This document shows, one piece after another, positions 33,595-42,270 of a DNA stretch of 47,225 nucleotides. Under the pieces are notes generated by a model, which worked only from the letters and a program-made list of their open reading frames with translations, was not told the DNA's origin and did no database searches. The first letter of the stretch is position 1, and each line of letters begins with the position of its first letter. The position numbers were made by a program, and so were the translations under genes. The DNA is from Solihabitans fulvus. Lineage in GTDB: Bacteria; Actinomycetota; Actinomycetes; Mycobacteriales; Pseudonocardiaceae. The DNA lies in the NCBI RefSeq assembly GCF_008386585.1, contig NZ_VUOB01000076.1, positions 95,890 through 143,114 on the forward strand. Reading direction: 5' to 3'.

Positions 33595-34842
33595 ATGGCG
33601 ATACGCCGGATCGAGCTGGCGCAGGTACGCAAGGTCGCTGGCTACTCCCAGGAGTCGTTGGCCGAAGCAATGCGTGTCGACCGGTCGACCGTGGTTCGCT
33701 GGGAAGCCGGAACCAACGACCCCTTGCCGTACCAGCAGCCGAAGCTGGCCCGGTTGCTCGGTCTCGACGCCGCAGCCCTGCGGGGCCTGCTGCATCCGGC
33801 CGATCTCCTCGCGGCCACGTCAACGGCCATCCAGCCCTGGTTTACGCCGATCGCGACCGAAGACGACGAACTACAGGCTCTTGAGCTGATGCGCCGCGTT
33901 GAGGCCAGCGACGTCGGCTCGGAAACGCTGGAGCGGCTTGAGTCCGTCGTGGACGAACTGGCGGTTGCCTACCCAACGACCTCGCCCGGCGTTCTGCTTG
34001 GCCGCATCCGGCGGCACCTCGGATATCTGAACCGGTTGCTCGATGCTCGCAGGACCTTGGCCGAACACCGGCGGTTGCTGATTGTCGGCGGGTGGCTTTC
34101 GCTCCTTGGGGCAACTGTGCACATCGACCTGAACCAGGCCAACGCCGCGCGGGCACGACTGAAGAGCGCTTCGAGTCTCGCCGAGCACGCCGGGCACGAA
34201 GAAATCCGGGCATGGTGCTACGAAACCGAAGCTTGGCGCGTGCTGACTGACGGCGACTACCTGCGGGCGCTCGAACTGTCGGACGCGGCCAGGGCGCTTG
34301 CCCCGGTCGGCAGCTCGGCGGCGATCCAAGCCGCCGCGCAGGCAGGGCGGGCGCATGCCCGGCTTGGTCAACGAGCCGACACCTACGCGGCCGTCAAGGA
34401 GGTGCAGCGCCTCGTTTCACCGCTGTCACGGCCAGACCGGCCGGAGCATCACTATCGCTACGACCCAGACAAGTCGATGGCGTATACCGCGACCACCCTG
34501 GCGTGGGTCAGTGACCCTGCCGCCGAGGAGTACGCCCGTGAAGTCATCAGACGGCTTTCCCCTGGCGACGACGTGAGCAAGTGGCCGCGCCGGGTGGCAT
34601 CAGCCAACATCGACCTGTCGCTGGCGCTGTTGGCGGGTAACCACGTGGACGAGGCTGCTTGCCACACCCTGCGGGCCATTGCCTCGGGCCGCGTTGTTCC
34701 CTCGAACCAGTGGCGGGCGGCCGAAGTGGTGCAGACCGTGGAAGCCAAGGGATTGCCAGAGGCGGCCGACCTACGCGAAGCGTACGAGGAGATGCGCAAA
34801 GCAGGTTTCATGGACAGCGGCCGGCCAGCTGTTGGTGAGTAG
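33595..34842 (+). CDS. XRE-family regulator with TPR-like C-terminal domain
   Basis: The 415-aa protein has an N-terminal helix-turn-helix (about 5-60; SQESLAEAMRVDRSTVVRWE) and a long alpha-helical, TPR-like remainder (about 100-400). This architecture is frequent in actinomycetes and resembles ligand-sensing or developmental regulators. The start at ATG 33595 has AGAGG 8 nt upstream. The target is unknown; the divergent CxxC protein is the closest candidate. Confidence 0.85.
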   Translation: MAIRRIELAQVRKVAGYSQESLAEAMRVDRSTVVRWEAGTNDPLPYQQPKLARLLGLDAAALRGLLHPADLLAATSTAIQPWFTPIATEDDELQALELMRRVEASDVGSETLERLESVVDELAVAYPTTSPGVLLGRIRRHLGYLNRLLDARRTLAEHRRLLIVGGWLSLLGATVHIDLNQANAARARLKSASSLAEHAGHEEIRAWCYETEAWRVLTDGDYLRALELSDAARALAPVGSSAAIQAAAQAGRAHARLGQRADTYAAVKEVQRLVSPLSRPDRPEHHYRYDPDKSMAYTATTLAWVSDPAAEEYAREVIRRLSPGDDVSKWPRRVASANIDLSLALLAGNHVDEAACHTLRAIASGRVVPSNQWRAAEVVQTVEAKGLPEAADLREAYEEMRKAGFMDSGRPAVGE

Positions 34843-35052
34843 GAAATCCGAGGCGGCCGACCCGGCGGGAGACCCTTCTCGGACGACCTCTACGTGCGGC
34901 CGAACCCACATCCGCCTGTCCAGCGCGCACCGGTCCACTGTGGTCGATCGCCCTGGTCACGATGTGGGGGCTTGCCCGACAGGTCGACGCTTTGGCACGA
35001 TCAGGACCCTCACGGTTGGCGTCGACTTTCGTTTTGTCGCATAGGGGTTGTG

Positions 35053-35928
35053 GTGTCCAGACGGTGGTTGGTGGCTGCGGTGGTCGTGATGCTGGCGGCG
35101 ATCGTGGGTGTGCTCGCGCTGCGGAATCACACGGGTGTCGCGGGTAGACCTGTTGCCGCAGCCCAGGTGACCAGTCCGTCCTCGGCCGGGTCGGCCGTGT
35201 CGTCCACGTCAGCGAACGCCGCGACCAGCACGACAACGACCACCACTGCCCCGTCGACAACAACAACGACGGCCTCGACGGCGGCGCCCGCTGCGGTCAC
35301 CGATCGCACACCGCTGGCCGGAAAGATCCAGCCGGGAGTGCCCCACAGCGGGGTGGCGACGTTCTACGACTCCAACGGCGGCGGCGCGTGCTCGTATGAC
35401 CCCGGCCCCGATCCGTTGACCGCCGCGATGAACTGGTCGGACTACGAGGACTCCAAGGCCTGCGGCGCCTATGTTCTGGTCCGGGCGGCAAACGGGGCGA
35501 GGCTGACGGTGCGGATCACCAACCTCTGTCCGGCGCCGTGTCGGGTCGGGCAGCTGGACCTGAGCGCGGCGGCGTTCGCCCGGCTGGCCGCGCCCGTCGC
35601 TGGCGAGATCCCGATCACGTGGACGCTGGTGAGCCCCGCAGCGCCGAAGAACATCTCCATCCGCTACAAGTCCGGGTCCAGCCAGTACTGGTGCGGCATC
35701 CAGGTCATCGACCACCGCAATCCGGTGGCACGACTGGAGGTCTGGTCAGGTGGACAGTGGCAACAGCTGCACCGCACCGACTACAACTACTTCCTCTCCG
35801 AGAACGGTTCCGGGTGTGGCGGTGCCATCGCGGTCACCGACATCTACGGCCAGCGTCTGGTCGTGGATCCCTTGCCGGTCAAGGCCGATGTCGTGCAGGG
35901 CACCAGCCTCCAGTTCGCCGCGCACTGA
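35053..35928 (+). CDS. Secreted expansin-like protein
   Basis: The 291-aa protein has an N-terminal membrane or signal segment (about 5-26), a Ser/Thr-rich linker (about 40-90), and an RlpA/expansin double-psi beta-barrel (about 95-195; motifs GVATFYD, ACSYD, VRITNLCP, GQLDLSAAAFARLA). A C-terminal expansin-type beta-sandwich follows (about 200-290; aromatic-rich). Bacterial expansins loosen cellulose networks without hydrolysis, in keeping with the cellulases here. GTG 35053 is preferred since AGGGG lies 5 nt upstream; GTG 35050 is adjacent. Confidence 0.85.
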   Translation: MSRRWLVAAVVVMLAAIVGVLALRNHTGVAGRPVAAAQVTSPSSAGSAVSSTSANAATSTTTTTTAPSTTTTTASTAAPAAVTDRTPLAGKIQPGVPHSGVATFYDSNGGGACSYDPGPDPLTAAMNWSDYEDSKACGAYVLVRAANGARLTVRITNLCPAPCRVGQLDLSAAAFARLAAPVAGEIPITWTLVSPAAPKNISIRYKSGSSQYWCGIQVIDHRNPVARLEVWSGGQWQQLHRTDYNYFLSENGSGCGGAIAVTDIYGQRLVVDPLPVKADVVQGTSLQFAAH

Positions 35929-35989
35929 CCGGGAACCGGCAGAGCCTGCCGAGAGCCGGCGCACGCTGCGGAGGTCGATGAATGTCCCC

Positions 35990-36694
35990 TCATGAACTAT
36001 CCTGGCGGTCGCCGTCGCGACCGACGTGCTCGCGCAGCCATCGCTCGGTGGTGTTGATGTGCATGAGGGCGACGGCCTGCGCGAGCGCGGCGTCCCGGCC
36101 GACCAGGGCCTGGAAGATCGCCTCGTGTTCGGCCAGCGTGCGGCTCGCCGCCCTGTCGTCGACCAGTCCGCGCCAGACCCTGGCGCGGACTGTGCGACTG
36201 GAGATGCCCTCCAGGAGGGTCGTCAGCGTGGCGTTGCCAGTAGCGGCGACGACCGCGCGGTGAAACGCGGCGTCGTGCGTGTTGAGCAGCTCCACGTCGT
36301 CCTGCGCCGCGCGCATCGCGTCGAGGTGCTGTTCGACCTCGGCGAGTTCGCTTGCGGAGATGCGGGTGGCGGCGAGCCCCGTCGCGACCGGCTCGAACAG
36401 CCTGCGCACCTCGGTGAGCTCGAGCAGGGTGTCGCCGCGCAGCAGCTCCACCGCGGAGGAGATACCACCGAGCAGCACGTCCGGCTCCAGGCTGGTCACG
36501 TAGGTGCCGTCACCACGCCGGATCTCCAGCACCCGGGCGACCACCAGCGCCTTGACCGCCTCCCGCATCAGGTTCCGGGACAGGCCAAGGTCGGCCGCCA
36601 GCTGCTGCTCGGGCGGGAGTTTGGCGCCCGGCGGCAGCTCCCCCGACCCGATCAGGTCCCTGATGCGACCGATGGCCTTGTCGGTCAGTGACAT
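35990..36694 (-). CDS. FadR-type GntR-family regulator
   Basis: The 234-aa protein has an N-terminal winged helix (about 1-70; LPPEQQLAADLGLSRNLMREAVKAL and GDGTYV) and a C-terminal all-helical FCD ligand domain (about 90-225) with the Asp/His metal pattern (HDAAFHRAV). ATG 36694 follows GGGAGAG by 8 nt. It diverges from the L-fuconate dehydratase operon with a large palindrome in the gap. It is very likely the local repressor responding to an acid sugar. Confidence 0.9.
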   Translation of the reverse strand: MSLTDKAIGRIRDLIGSGELPPGAKLPPEQQLAADLGLSRNLMREAVKALVVARVLEIRRGDGTYVTSLEPDVLLGGISSAVELLRGDTLLELTEVRRLFEPVATGLAATRISASELAEVEQHLDAMRAAQDDVELLNTHDAAFHRAVVAATGNATLTTLLEGISSRTVRARVWRGLVDDRAASRTLAEHEAIFQALVGRDAALAQAVALMHINTTERWLREHVGRDGDRQDSS

Positions 36695-36740
36695 CGATGG
36701 CTCTCCCGGATCGTCGAGTGCACCGCAGCAGGCTAGCAAG

Positions 36741-36771
36741 ACATCCCATCTCTGCGAAAGAGATGGGATGT
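36741..36771. promoter_or_regulatory. Large palindrome, candidate GntR operator
   Basis: A perfect 13-bp inverted repeat (ACATCCCATCTCT and its complement) with a 5-nt spacer lies 47 bp upstream of the regulator start. A related half-site CCATCCCATG occurs at about 36883, near the dehydratase promoter. It may be the operator of the divergent promoters; as a hairpin in RNA it could also act as an attenuator. Confidence 0.65.
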
Positions 36772-37001
36772 CCCGCCCATGCGCCAAGAAGGCAACTAGA
36801 CGCCTGTACCTGCACTTTCCACGGAGTTCTGCGCTCAGTTGCCCTCCACCCATAGACACCGAGTCACCCGTGGCCTATAAATCCATCCCATGTCCGTGAT
36901 CCGCTGTTGCATCGCGGACACGCCGTTGACACACCACGAGGGGCGGTCGCGATGCCACGGACCCGACACCAGGGCCGTTCGATGCGAGAAGGCACCGGAC
37001 G

Positions 37002-38309
37002 ATGACCGAGCTGATCAACGCCGTCGAGGCGGTCGACGTGCGGTTCCCCACCTCGCTTGAACTCGACGGCTCCGACGCGATGAATCCCGAGCCCGACTAC
37101 TCGGCCGCCTACGTGACCATCCGCACGAGCGAGGGCGCGGCGGGCCACGGGCTCGCGTTCACCGTGGGACGCGGCAACGACGTCGAGGTCGCCGCCGTGC
37201 GGGCGCTCGCTCCCCTAGTGACCGGCCTGTCCGTGGACGAGGTACTCGGCGACCTCGGCGCCTTCTCCCGCAGGCTGACCGGCGACAGCCAGCTGCGCTG
37301 GCTCGGTCCGGAGAAGGGCGCCATCCACATGGCCGCCGCCGCGATCGTCAACGCGATGTGGGACCTTTACGGGCGCAGGCAGAACAAGCCCGTGTGGCAG
37401 CTGCTCTCGGAACTGACGCCCGAACAGCTGGTCGACCTCGTCGACTTCCGCTACCTCGAGGACGCCCTCACCCGCGACGAGGCGCTGGACATCCTCCGCC
37501 GCGCCGAACCGGGTCGCGCCGAACGCACCGATCACCTGCTGCGCCACGGTTATCCCGCGTACACGACCACCCCCGGCTGGCTCGGCTACGACGACGAGAA
37601 ACTCGTGCGCCTGTCGGTGCAGGCCGTCGCCGACGGGTTCACCCAGATCAAGCTGAAGGTCGGCGTCGACCCCGCCGACGACCGACGCCGCCTGCGGTTG
37701 GCCCGCGAGGCGCTGGGACCCGACATCAGGATCGCCGTCGACGCCAACCAGGCTTGGGGCGTGCGCCAGGCGATCGACTGGATGACCACGCTCGCGCCGT
37801 ACGACCCGTACTGGATAGAGGAACCCACCTCACCCGACGACATCCTCGGCCACGCCGCCATCCGGCGGGCGCTGTCGCCGATGAAGGTCGCCACCGGCGA
37901 ACACACCCACAACCAGGTGATGTTCAAGCAGCTGCTCCAGGCGAACGCGATCGACATCCTTCAACTCGACGCCAGCCGCACCGCGGGCGTCACCGAGAAC
38001 GTCGCGATCCTGTTGCTGGCCGCGAAGTTCGGCGTCCCGGTCTGCCCGCACGCCGGCGGGGTCGGGCTGTGCGAGATGGTCCAGCACCTGGCGATGTTCG
38101 ACTACGTGGCCGTCAGCGGCACCACCGAGAACCGCGTCATCGAGTACGTCGACCACCTGCACGAGCACTTCACCGACCCGGTGCGGGTCCGCGACGGCCA
38201 CTACCTCGCGCCGACGGCGCCCGGCATCAGCGCCGAGCTGCACCCGGCCTCCATCGCCGCCCACCGCTTCCCGGACGGGCCCATCTGGAACAGGCAGGCC
38301 ACCGCATGA
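37002..38309 (+). CDS. L-fuconate dehydratase (enolase superfamily)
   Basis: The 435-aa protein belongs to the mandelate-racemase group of enolases. N-terminal capping motif DGSDAMNPEPDYS and GLAFTVGRGN fit L-fuconate dehydratases. The barrel shows the general bases K217 and K219 in KLKVG, metal ligands D247, E273 and E300, and the acid/base H350 in CPHAGGVG. It turns L-fuconate into 2-keto-3-deoxy-L-fuconate. GAGAAGG lies about 9 nt before ATG. It starts an operon with an ABC importer; no lactonase or dehydrogenase of the fucose pathway is present in the window. A related acid sugar as substrate cannot be excluded. Confidence 0.88.
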   Translation: MTELINAVEAVDVRFPTSLELDGSDAMNPEPDYSAAYVTIRTSEGAAGHGLAFTVGRGNDVEVAAVRALAPLVTGLSVDEVLGDLGAFSRRLTGDSQLRWLGPEKGAIHMAAAAIVNAMWDLYGRRQNKPVWQLLSELTPEQLVDLVDFRYLEDALTRDEALDILRRAEPGRAERTDHLLRHGYPAYTTTPGWLGYDDEKLVRLSVQAVADGFTQIKLKVGVDPADDRRRLRLAREALGPDIRIAVDANQAWGVRQAIDWMTTLAPYDPYWIEEPTSPDDILGHAAIRRALSPMKVATGEHTHNQVMFKQLLQANAIDILQLDASRTAGVTENVAILLLAAKFGVPVCPHAGGVGLCEMVQHLAMFDYVAVSGTTENRVIEYVDHLHEHFTDPVRVRDGHYLAPTAPGISAELHPASIAAHRFPDGPIWNRQATA

Positions 38310-38356
38310 ACACACCCGAACTGGCCGGACTCACTTCCGTGGTAAGGAGATCCGCC

Positions 38357-39421
38357 GTGCGGACCAGGTCCCACGTGTACATCTGCCTCGGCGTCGTCGC
38401 CGCCCTCACCACAGCGCTCAGCGGCTGTAGCGCCAGCTCGAGCTCCGGGTCGGGCAGCGGCGCGCCGGTGGTTGGCGTCGACTACCCGCGCTCCGACACC
38501 GACTTCTGGAACTCCTACATCAAGTACACGCCCGATTTCGCGAAGGAACTCGGCCTCGAACTCAAGACCACGAACTCGCAGAACGACGTCGCGAAGCTCA
38601 CCGCCAACGCCCAGACGTTCATCAGCCAGGGCGTCAAGGGCGTCGCGATGGCCCCGCAGGACACCGCGGCCATCGCGCCCACCCTTGAGCAGCTGTCGGC
38701 GAAGAAGATCCCGGTGGTCACCGTGGACACCCGGCCCGACAGCGGCGACGTCTACATGGTGGTCCGGGCCGACAACCGAGCCTACGGCGAGAAGGCATGC
38801 CGGTTCCTCGGTGCCAAGCTCGGGGGCAAGGGCACGGTCGTGATGCTTCAGGGTGATCTCGCCTCGATCAACGGCCGCGACCGCACCGAGGCCTTCAACG
38901 ACTGCATGAAGTCCAACTACCCGGCCATGACGGTGCTCGGGGAGGCCACGAACTGGGACGGCGCGGTCGCGGCGCAGAAGCTCCAGACCGACCTCACCGC
39001 CCACGCGGACATCAAGGGCGTCTACATGCAGTCCAGCTTCGCGCTCGCGGGCACGCTGCAAGTGCTCAAGCAGCGAGACCTGCTGGTCGGTCCGCAGGAC
39101 CCCAAGCACGTGTTCGTGGTCTCCAACGACGGGATTCCCGAGGAGCTAAGGAACATCGCCGACGGCCACATCGACGCCACCGTCTCCCAACCTGCCGACC
39201 TCTACGCCAAGTACGCCCTCCAGTACCTCAAGGCCGCGATCGACGGCAAGACGTTCAACCCCGGCAAGACCGACCACGACAGCACGATCGTCAAGGTCCG
39301 CGACGGCATGCTCGAGGACCAGCTCTCCGCTCCCCTGGTCACCGCGGACGGCGGCTCCTTCGACGGCGTTTCCAGCCTGAAGAGCGACGACAAGTCCTTG
39401 TGGGGCAACAAACTCCAGTAA
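38357..39421 (+). CDS. Sugar ABC transporter substrate-binding lipoprotein
   Basis: The 354-aa periplasmic-binding protein is of the ribose/galactose type (peripla_BP_4). The start GTG 38357 has AAGGAGA 6 nt upstream and gives a perfect lipoprotein signal (LSGC at about residue 26). An earlier ATG at 38306 overlaps the dehydratase stop but would give an unusually long leader. The mature domain shows VGVDYPRSDTDFW and SQPADLYAKYALQYLKAAIDGK. It would capture L-fuconate, fucose or a related sugar (inferred from the operon). Confidence 0.88.
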   Translation: MRTRSHVYICLGVVAALTTALSGCSASSSSGSGSGAPVVGVDYPRSDTDFWNSYIKYTPDFAKELGLELKTTNSQNDVAKLTANAQTFISQGVKGVAMAPQDTAAIAPTLEQLSAKKIPVVTVDTRPDSGDVYMVVRADNRAYGEKACRFLGAKLGGKGTVVMLQGDLASINGRDRTEAFNDCMKSNYPAMTVLGEATNWDGAVAAQKLQTDLTAHADIKGVYMQSSFALAGTLQVLKQRDLLVGPQDPKHVFVVSNDGIPEELRNIADGHIDATVSQPADLYAKYALQYLKAAIDGKTFNPGKTDHDSTIVKVRDGMLEDQLSAPLVTADGGSFDGVSSLKSDDKSLWGNKLQ

Positions 39422-39440
39422 CCAGAAGGTGACAAGCGAG

Positions 39441-40946
39441 ATGGTTGTAGGCCCGCCCGTCGCCGAGGCGACGGGAGTGACGAAGCGGTTCGGGTCGACG
39501 GTGGCCCTGCGGGAGGCCGCCATCAGCATCGGCCAGGGGCAGACCCACGCACTGGTGGGACGCAACGGGGCGGGCAAGTCGACCCTGGTGTCCATCCTCA
39601 CCGGACTACAGGCGCCGGACGAGGGCGCGGTCAGTTTCGGCGGGGAGCCCGCTCCCCGGCTCGCCGACCGCGACGCGTGGCGGCAGCGGGTGGCGTGCGT
39701 CTACCAGAAGTCCACCATCATCCCCGAGCTGACGGTCGCCGAGAACCTTTTCCTCAACCGACACGAGCACGGCCGGAACGGACTGATCAGCTGGCGGACG
39801 GTCCGTCGCAAGGCACGGGAACTGCTCGACACCTGGTCGGTCGACGTGGACGTGCGCGTCCCCGCTGGCGAGCTCGACGTCGAACAGCGGCAGTTCGTGG
39901 AGATCGCCAGGGCCCTCTCGTTCGGGGCGCGCTTCATCATCCTGGACGAGCCGACCGCCCAGCTGGACGGGGCCGCCATCAGCCGGCTGTTCACCAGGAT
40001 CAAGGATCTCCAGCAGCAGGGCGTCACCCTGCTGTTCATCAGCCACCACCTCCAGGAGATCTACGAGATCTGCGACACCGTCACGGTGTTCCGCGACGCC
40101 CGGCACATCCTGACCTCACCGGTCGGCGAGCTGCCGAGGGCGGAACTGGTGGCGGCCATGACCGGCGAGGCGGCGGCGGAGGCCGGTGGCGCGCGTCGCG
40201 GCCCGCCCGCGGAGGCCGCGAACGTGCTCGAGCTGACCGGCGCGTCCCTGCGCGGCGCGTACGACGACGTGTCGTTCCGGGTCCGCGCGGGTGAGATCGT
40301 CGGCCTCGCGGGCGCGGCGAGCAGCGGCCGCATCGAGATAGCGGAGACCGTCGTGGGCCTGCGCGCCGCCACCGACGGCACGGTCGAGGTCGCGGGCCCC
40401 CAGCTTCGGCCGGGCAGCGTGCCCGCCGCGTTGAAGGCTGGTGTCGGCTTCGTCCCGCAGGACCGACACCAGCAGGGCTACGTGGCGCAGATGTCCATCG
40501 CGGACAACGGCACCCTGACCATTCCGGACCAGCTCGGCCGCGCCGGTTTCATCGACGGCCGCCGTCGCGACGAGTTCGCCCGGTCCATGATCGGGAAGCT
40601 CGCGATCAAGACGCCTGGACCGGAACTGCCGGTGTCCGGTCTCTCCGGCGGCAACCAGCAGAAGGTCGTCATGGCCCGCGCGCTGGCGAACGACCCGAAG
40701 GTGCTGGTGCTGATCAACCCGACCGCAGGCATCGACGTGCGGTCCAAGGAGTTTCTCCTCGGCAAGGTCGAGGAGATCGCCGAGTCCGGCGCTGGGGTGC
40801 TCATCGCCTCCGACGAACTCGACGACCTACGCCTGTGCGACCGGGTCCTGGTGGTGTTCCAGGGCCGTGTGGTCGCCGAGATCCCCCGAGGCTGGCACGA
40901 CCACCAGCTCGTGGCCAGCATGGAAGGAGTCGACCTCGATGGCTGA
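39441..40946 (+). CDS. Sugar ABC transporter double ATPase (RbsA-like)
   Basis: The 501-aa protein has two ABC domains. The first (about 10-235) has Walker A GRNGAGKST and Walker B FIILDEPTAQ with a degenerate signature (DVEQRQ). The second (about 255-500) has a degenerate Walker A (GAASSGRIE) and full signature LSGGNQQKV, as usual in CUT2 sugar importers. ATG 39441 is chosen; GTG 39429 lies upstream in frame but has poor ribosome-site spacing. It overlaps the permease gene by 8 bp. Confidence 0.9.
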   Translation: MVVGPPVAEATGVTKRFGSTVALREAAISIGQGQTHALVGRNGAGKSTLVSILTGLQAPDEGAVSFGGEPAPRLADRDAWRQRVACVYQKSTIIPELTVAENLFLNRHEHGRNGLISWRTVRRKARELLDTWSVDVDVRVPAGELDVEQRQFVEIARALSFGARFIILDEPTAQLDGAAISRLFTRIKDLQQQGVTLLFISHHLQEIYEICDTVTVFRDARHILTSPVGELPRAELVAAMTGEAAAEAGGARRGPPAEAANVLELTGASLRGAYDDVSFRVRAGEIVGLAGAASSGRIEIAETVVGLRAATDGTVEVAGPQLRPGSVPAALKAGVGFVPQDRHQQGYVAQMSIADNGTLTIPDQLGRAGFIDGRRRDEFARSMIGKLAIKTPGPELPVSGLSGGNQQKVVMARALANDPKVLVLINPTAGIDVRSKEFLLGKVEEIAESGAGVLIASDELDDLRLCDRVLVVFQGRVVAEIPRGWHDHQLVASMEGVDLDG

Positions 40947-41985
40947 GTCCAGGACCGCGACCGAGGTCACCGCGAACGATCCGGCCGGCGGCGGCGCTGT
41001 CCGCCGCGCCGGGAGTGGCAGGCGGATCGCCTACGCCCGGCTGCGCGATCTGGCGCTCATTCCCGCGATCATCGTGATCGCGATCGTCGGTCAGCTGGTC
41101 AGCCCGGTCTTCCTGCGCGGCGACAACCTGATCAACGTGTTGCAGACCATGTCGGAGATCGCGATCCTGGTCCTCGCGCAGACCCTCGTGCTGATCGTCA
41201 AGAAGATGGACCTGTCCCTGGAGTCCACCGTTGGACTCGCACCCGGGGTCGCCGCCTGGCTCACGGTGCCCGTCGGCACGGGCCACGGACTCGGCCTGCT
41301 GCCGGGAGGCTGGTCGGTACCGATCGCGCTGGCGGTCGGTGTGCTCGTCGGCGTCGTCAACGCGTTGTTCATCATCCGGTTCGGGCTCAACGGTTTCATC
41401 GTGACGCTCGGCATGCTGATCGTGCTCCGCGGCATCCTGACCGGCATCTCGGGCGGCCAGACGTTCTTCCGGCTGCCGGCGTCGATGCTCTACCTCGGCA
41501 CCGAGCAGTGGCTTGGCATGCCGGCGTCGGTCTGGCTGTGTCTGCTGCTGTTCGCCGTCGGCATCGTGGTGCTTGGCTTCACCAGTTTCGGCCGGTCTCT
41601 CTACGCGATCGGCGGCAACGTCGACGCGGCGAAGGCCGCGGGCATCCGCACCGACCGGGTGCTCTGGATCGTCATCGTGACGGCGAGCGTGCTCGCGGCG
41701 CTGAGCGGCCTGCTGCTGTCCGGGCGGCTGGCCTCGGTCGCCTCCGCCCAGGGCAACGGCTACATCTTCACCGTGTTCGCCGCCGCCGTCATCGGCGGCA
41801 TCAGCCTCAACGGCGGCAAGGGCACGATGTTCGGCGCGTTCACCGGCATCCTGCTGCTGTTCATGATCCAGAATGTGCTGACCCTGGCAGGCGTCCCCGC
41901 TCAGTGGATCGGCGCGCTCAACGGCGCGATCATCCTCATCGCGCTGGCCCTGTCCAGGGTCACCGGAGGCAAAGTCCAGGATTAG
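40939..41985 (+). CDS. Sugar ABC transporter permease (RbsC-like)
   Basis: The 348-aa integral membrane protein has about eight to ten helices and the CUT2 permease signatures (VKKMDLSLESTVGLAPG, NGFIVTLGML, YAIGGNVDAAKAAGI, GGISLNGGKGT). ATG 40939 lies within the ATPase gene end, with AAGGAG about 10 nt upstream. It completes the importer together with the two preceding genes. Confidence 0.92.
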   Translation: MAESRTATEVTANDPAGGGAVRRAGSGRRIAYARLRDLALIPAIIVIAIVGQLVSPVFLRGDNLINVLQTMSEIAILVLAQTLVLIVKKMDLSLESTVGLAPGVAAWLTVPVGTGHGLGLLPGGWSVPIALAVGVLVGVVNALFIIRFGLNGFIVTLGMLIVLRGILTGISGGQTFFRLPASMLYLGTEQWLGMPASVWLCLLLFAVGIVVLGFTSFGRSLYAIGGNVDAAKAAGIRTDRVLWIVIVTASVLAALSGLLLSGRLASVASAQGNGYIFTVFAAAVIGGISLNGGKGTMFGAFTGILLLFMIQNVLTLAGVPAQWIGALNGAIILIALALSRVTGGKVQD

Positions 41986-42192
41986 CCCCACGACCCGCAC
42001 GAGGCGAGGAGCGCGCGACAAACGACCCGCTCGACGATGGCGACCGCTGTCCCCGAATTCGTTGTCACTACGAGATTTCTGCCTGTCGATGCCCCGTCCG
42101 GCCCAGCCGAGTAACGGCACTGCCGCCGACAGCGACGGTCAGTCAAGCGAGACGACGGGTAGTTCCGGGGAGGGCACGCGACAGCAGGGGCC
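41986..42192. other. Gap between permease and nSTAND gene
   Basis: About 200 bp of mixed composition with no gene or terminator-like hairpin that I could support. Short open frames here overlap the nSTAND gene in other frames and lack ribosome-binding sites. Confidence 0.4.
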
Positions 42193-42270
42193 ATCGACAC
42201 GCCCGAGAAGTTCGCCGAGGAACTCGACGTCCTGCGCCGAGGGTGCCGCAAGTCCTACCGCAGGCTCGCA

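Noticed and set aside
40801..42120. A 439-codon minus-strand open frame over the permease gene
   Set aside because: Extremely Asp/Arg/Gln-rich translation, no hydrophobic core, and it opposes a convincing membrane protein gene.
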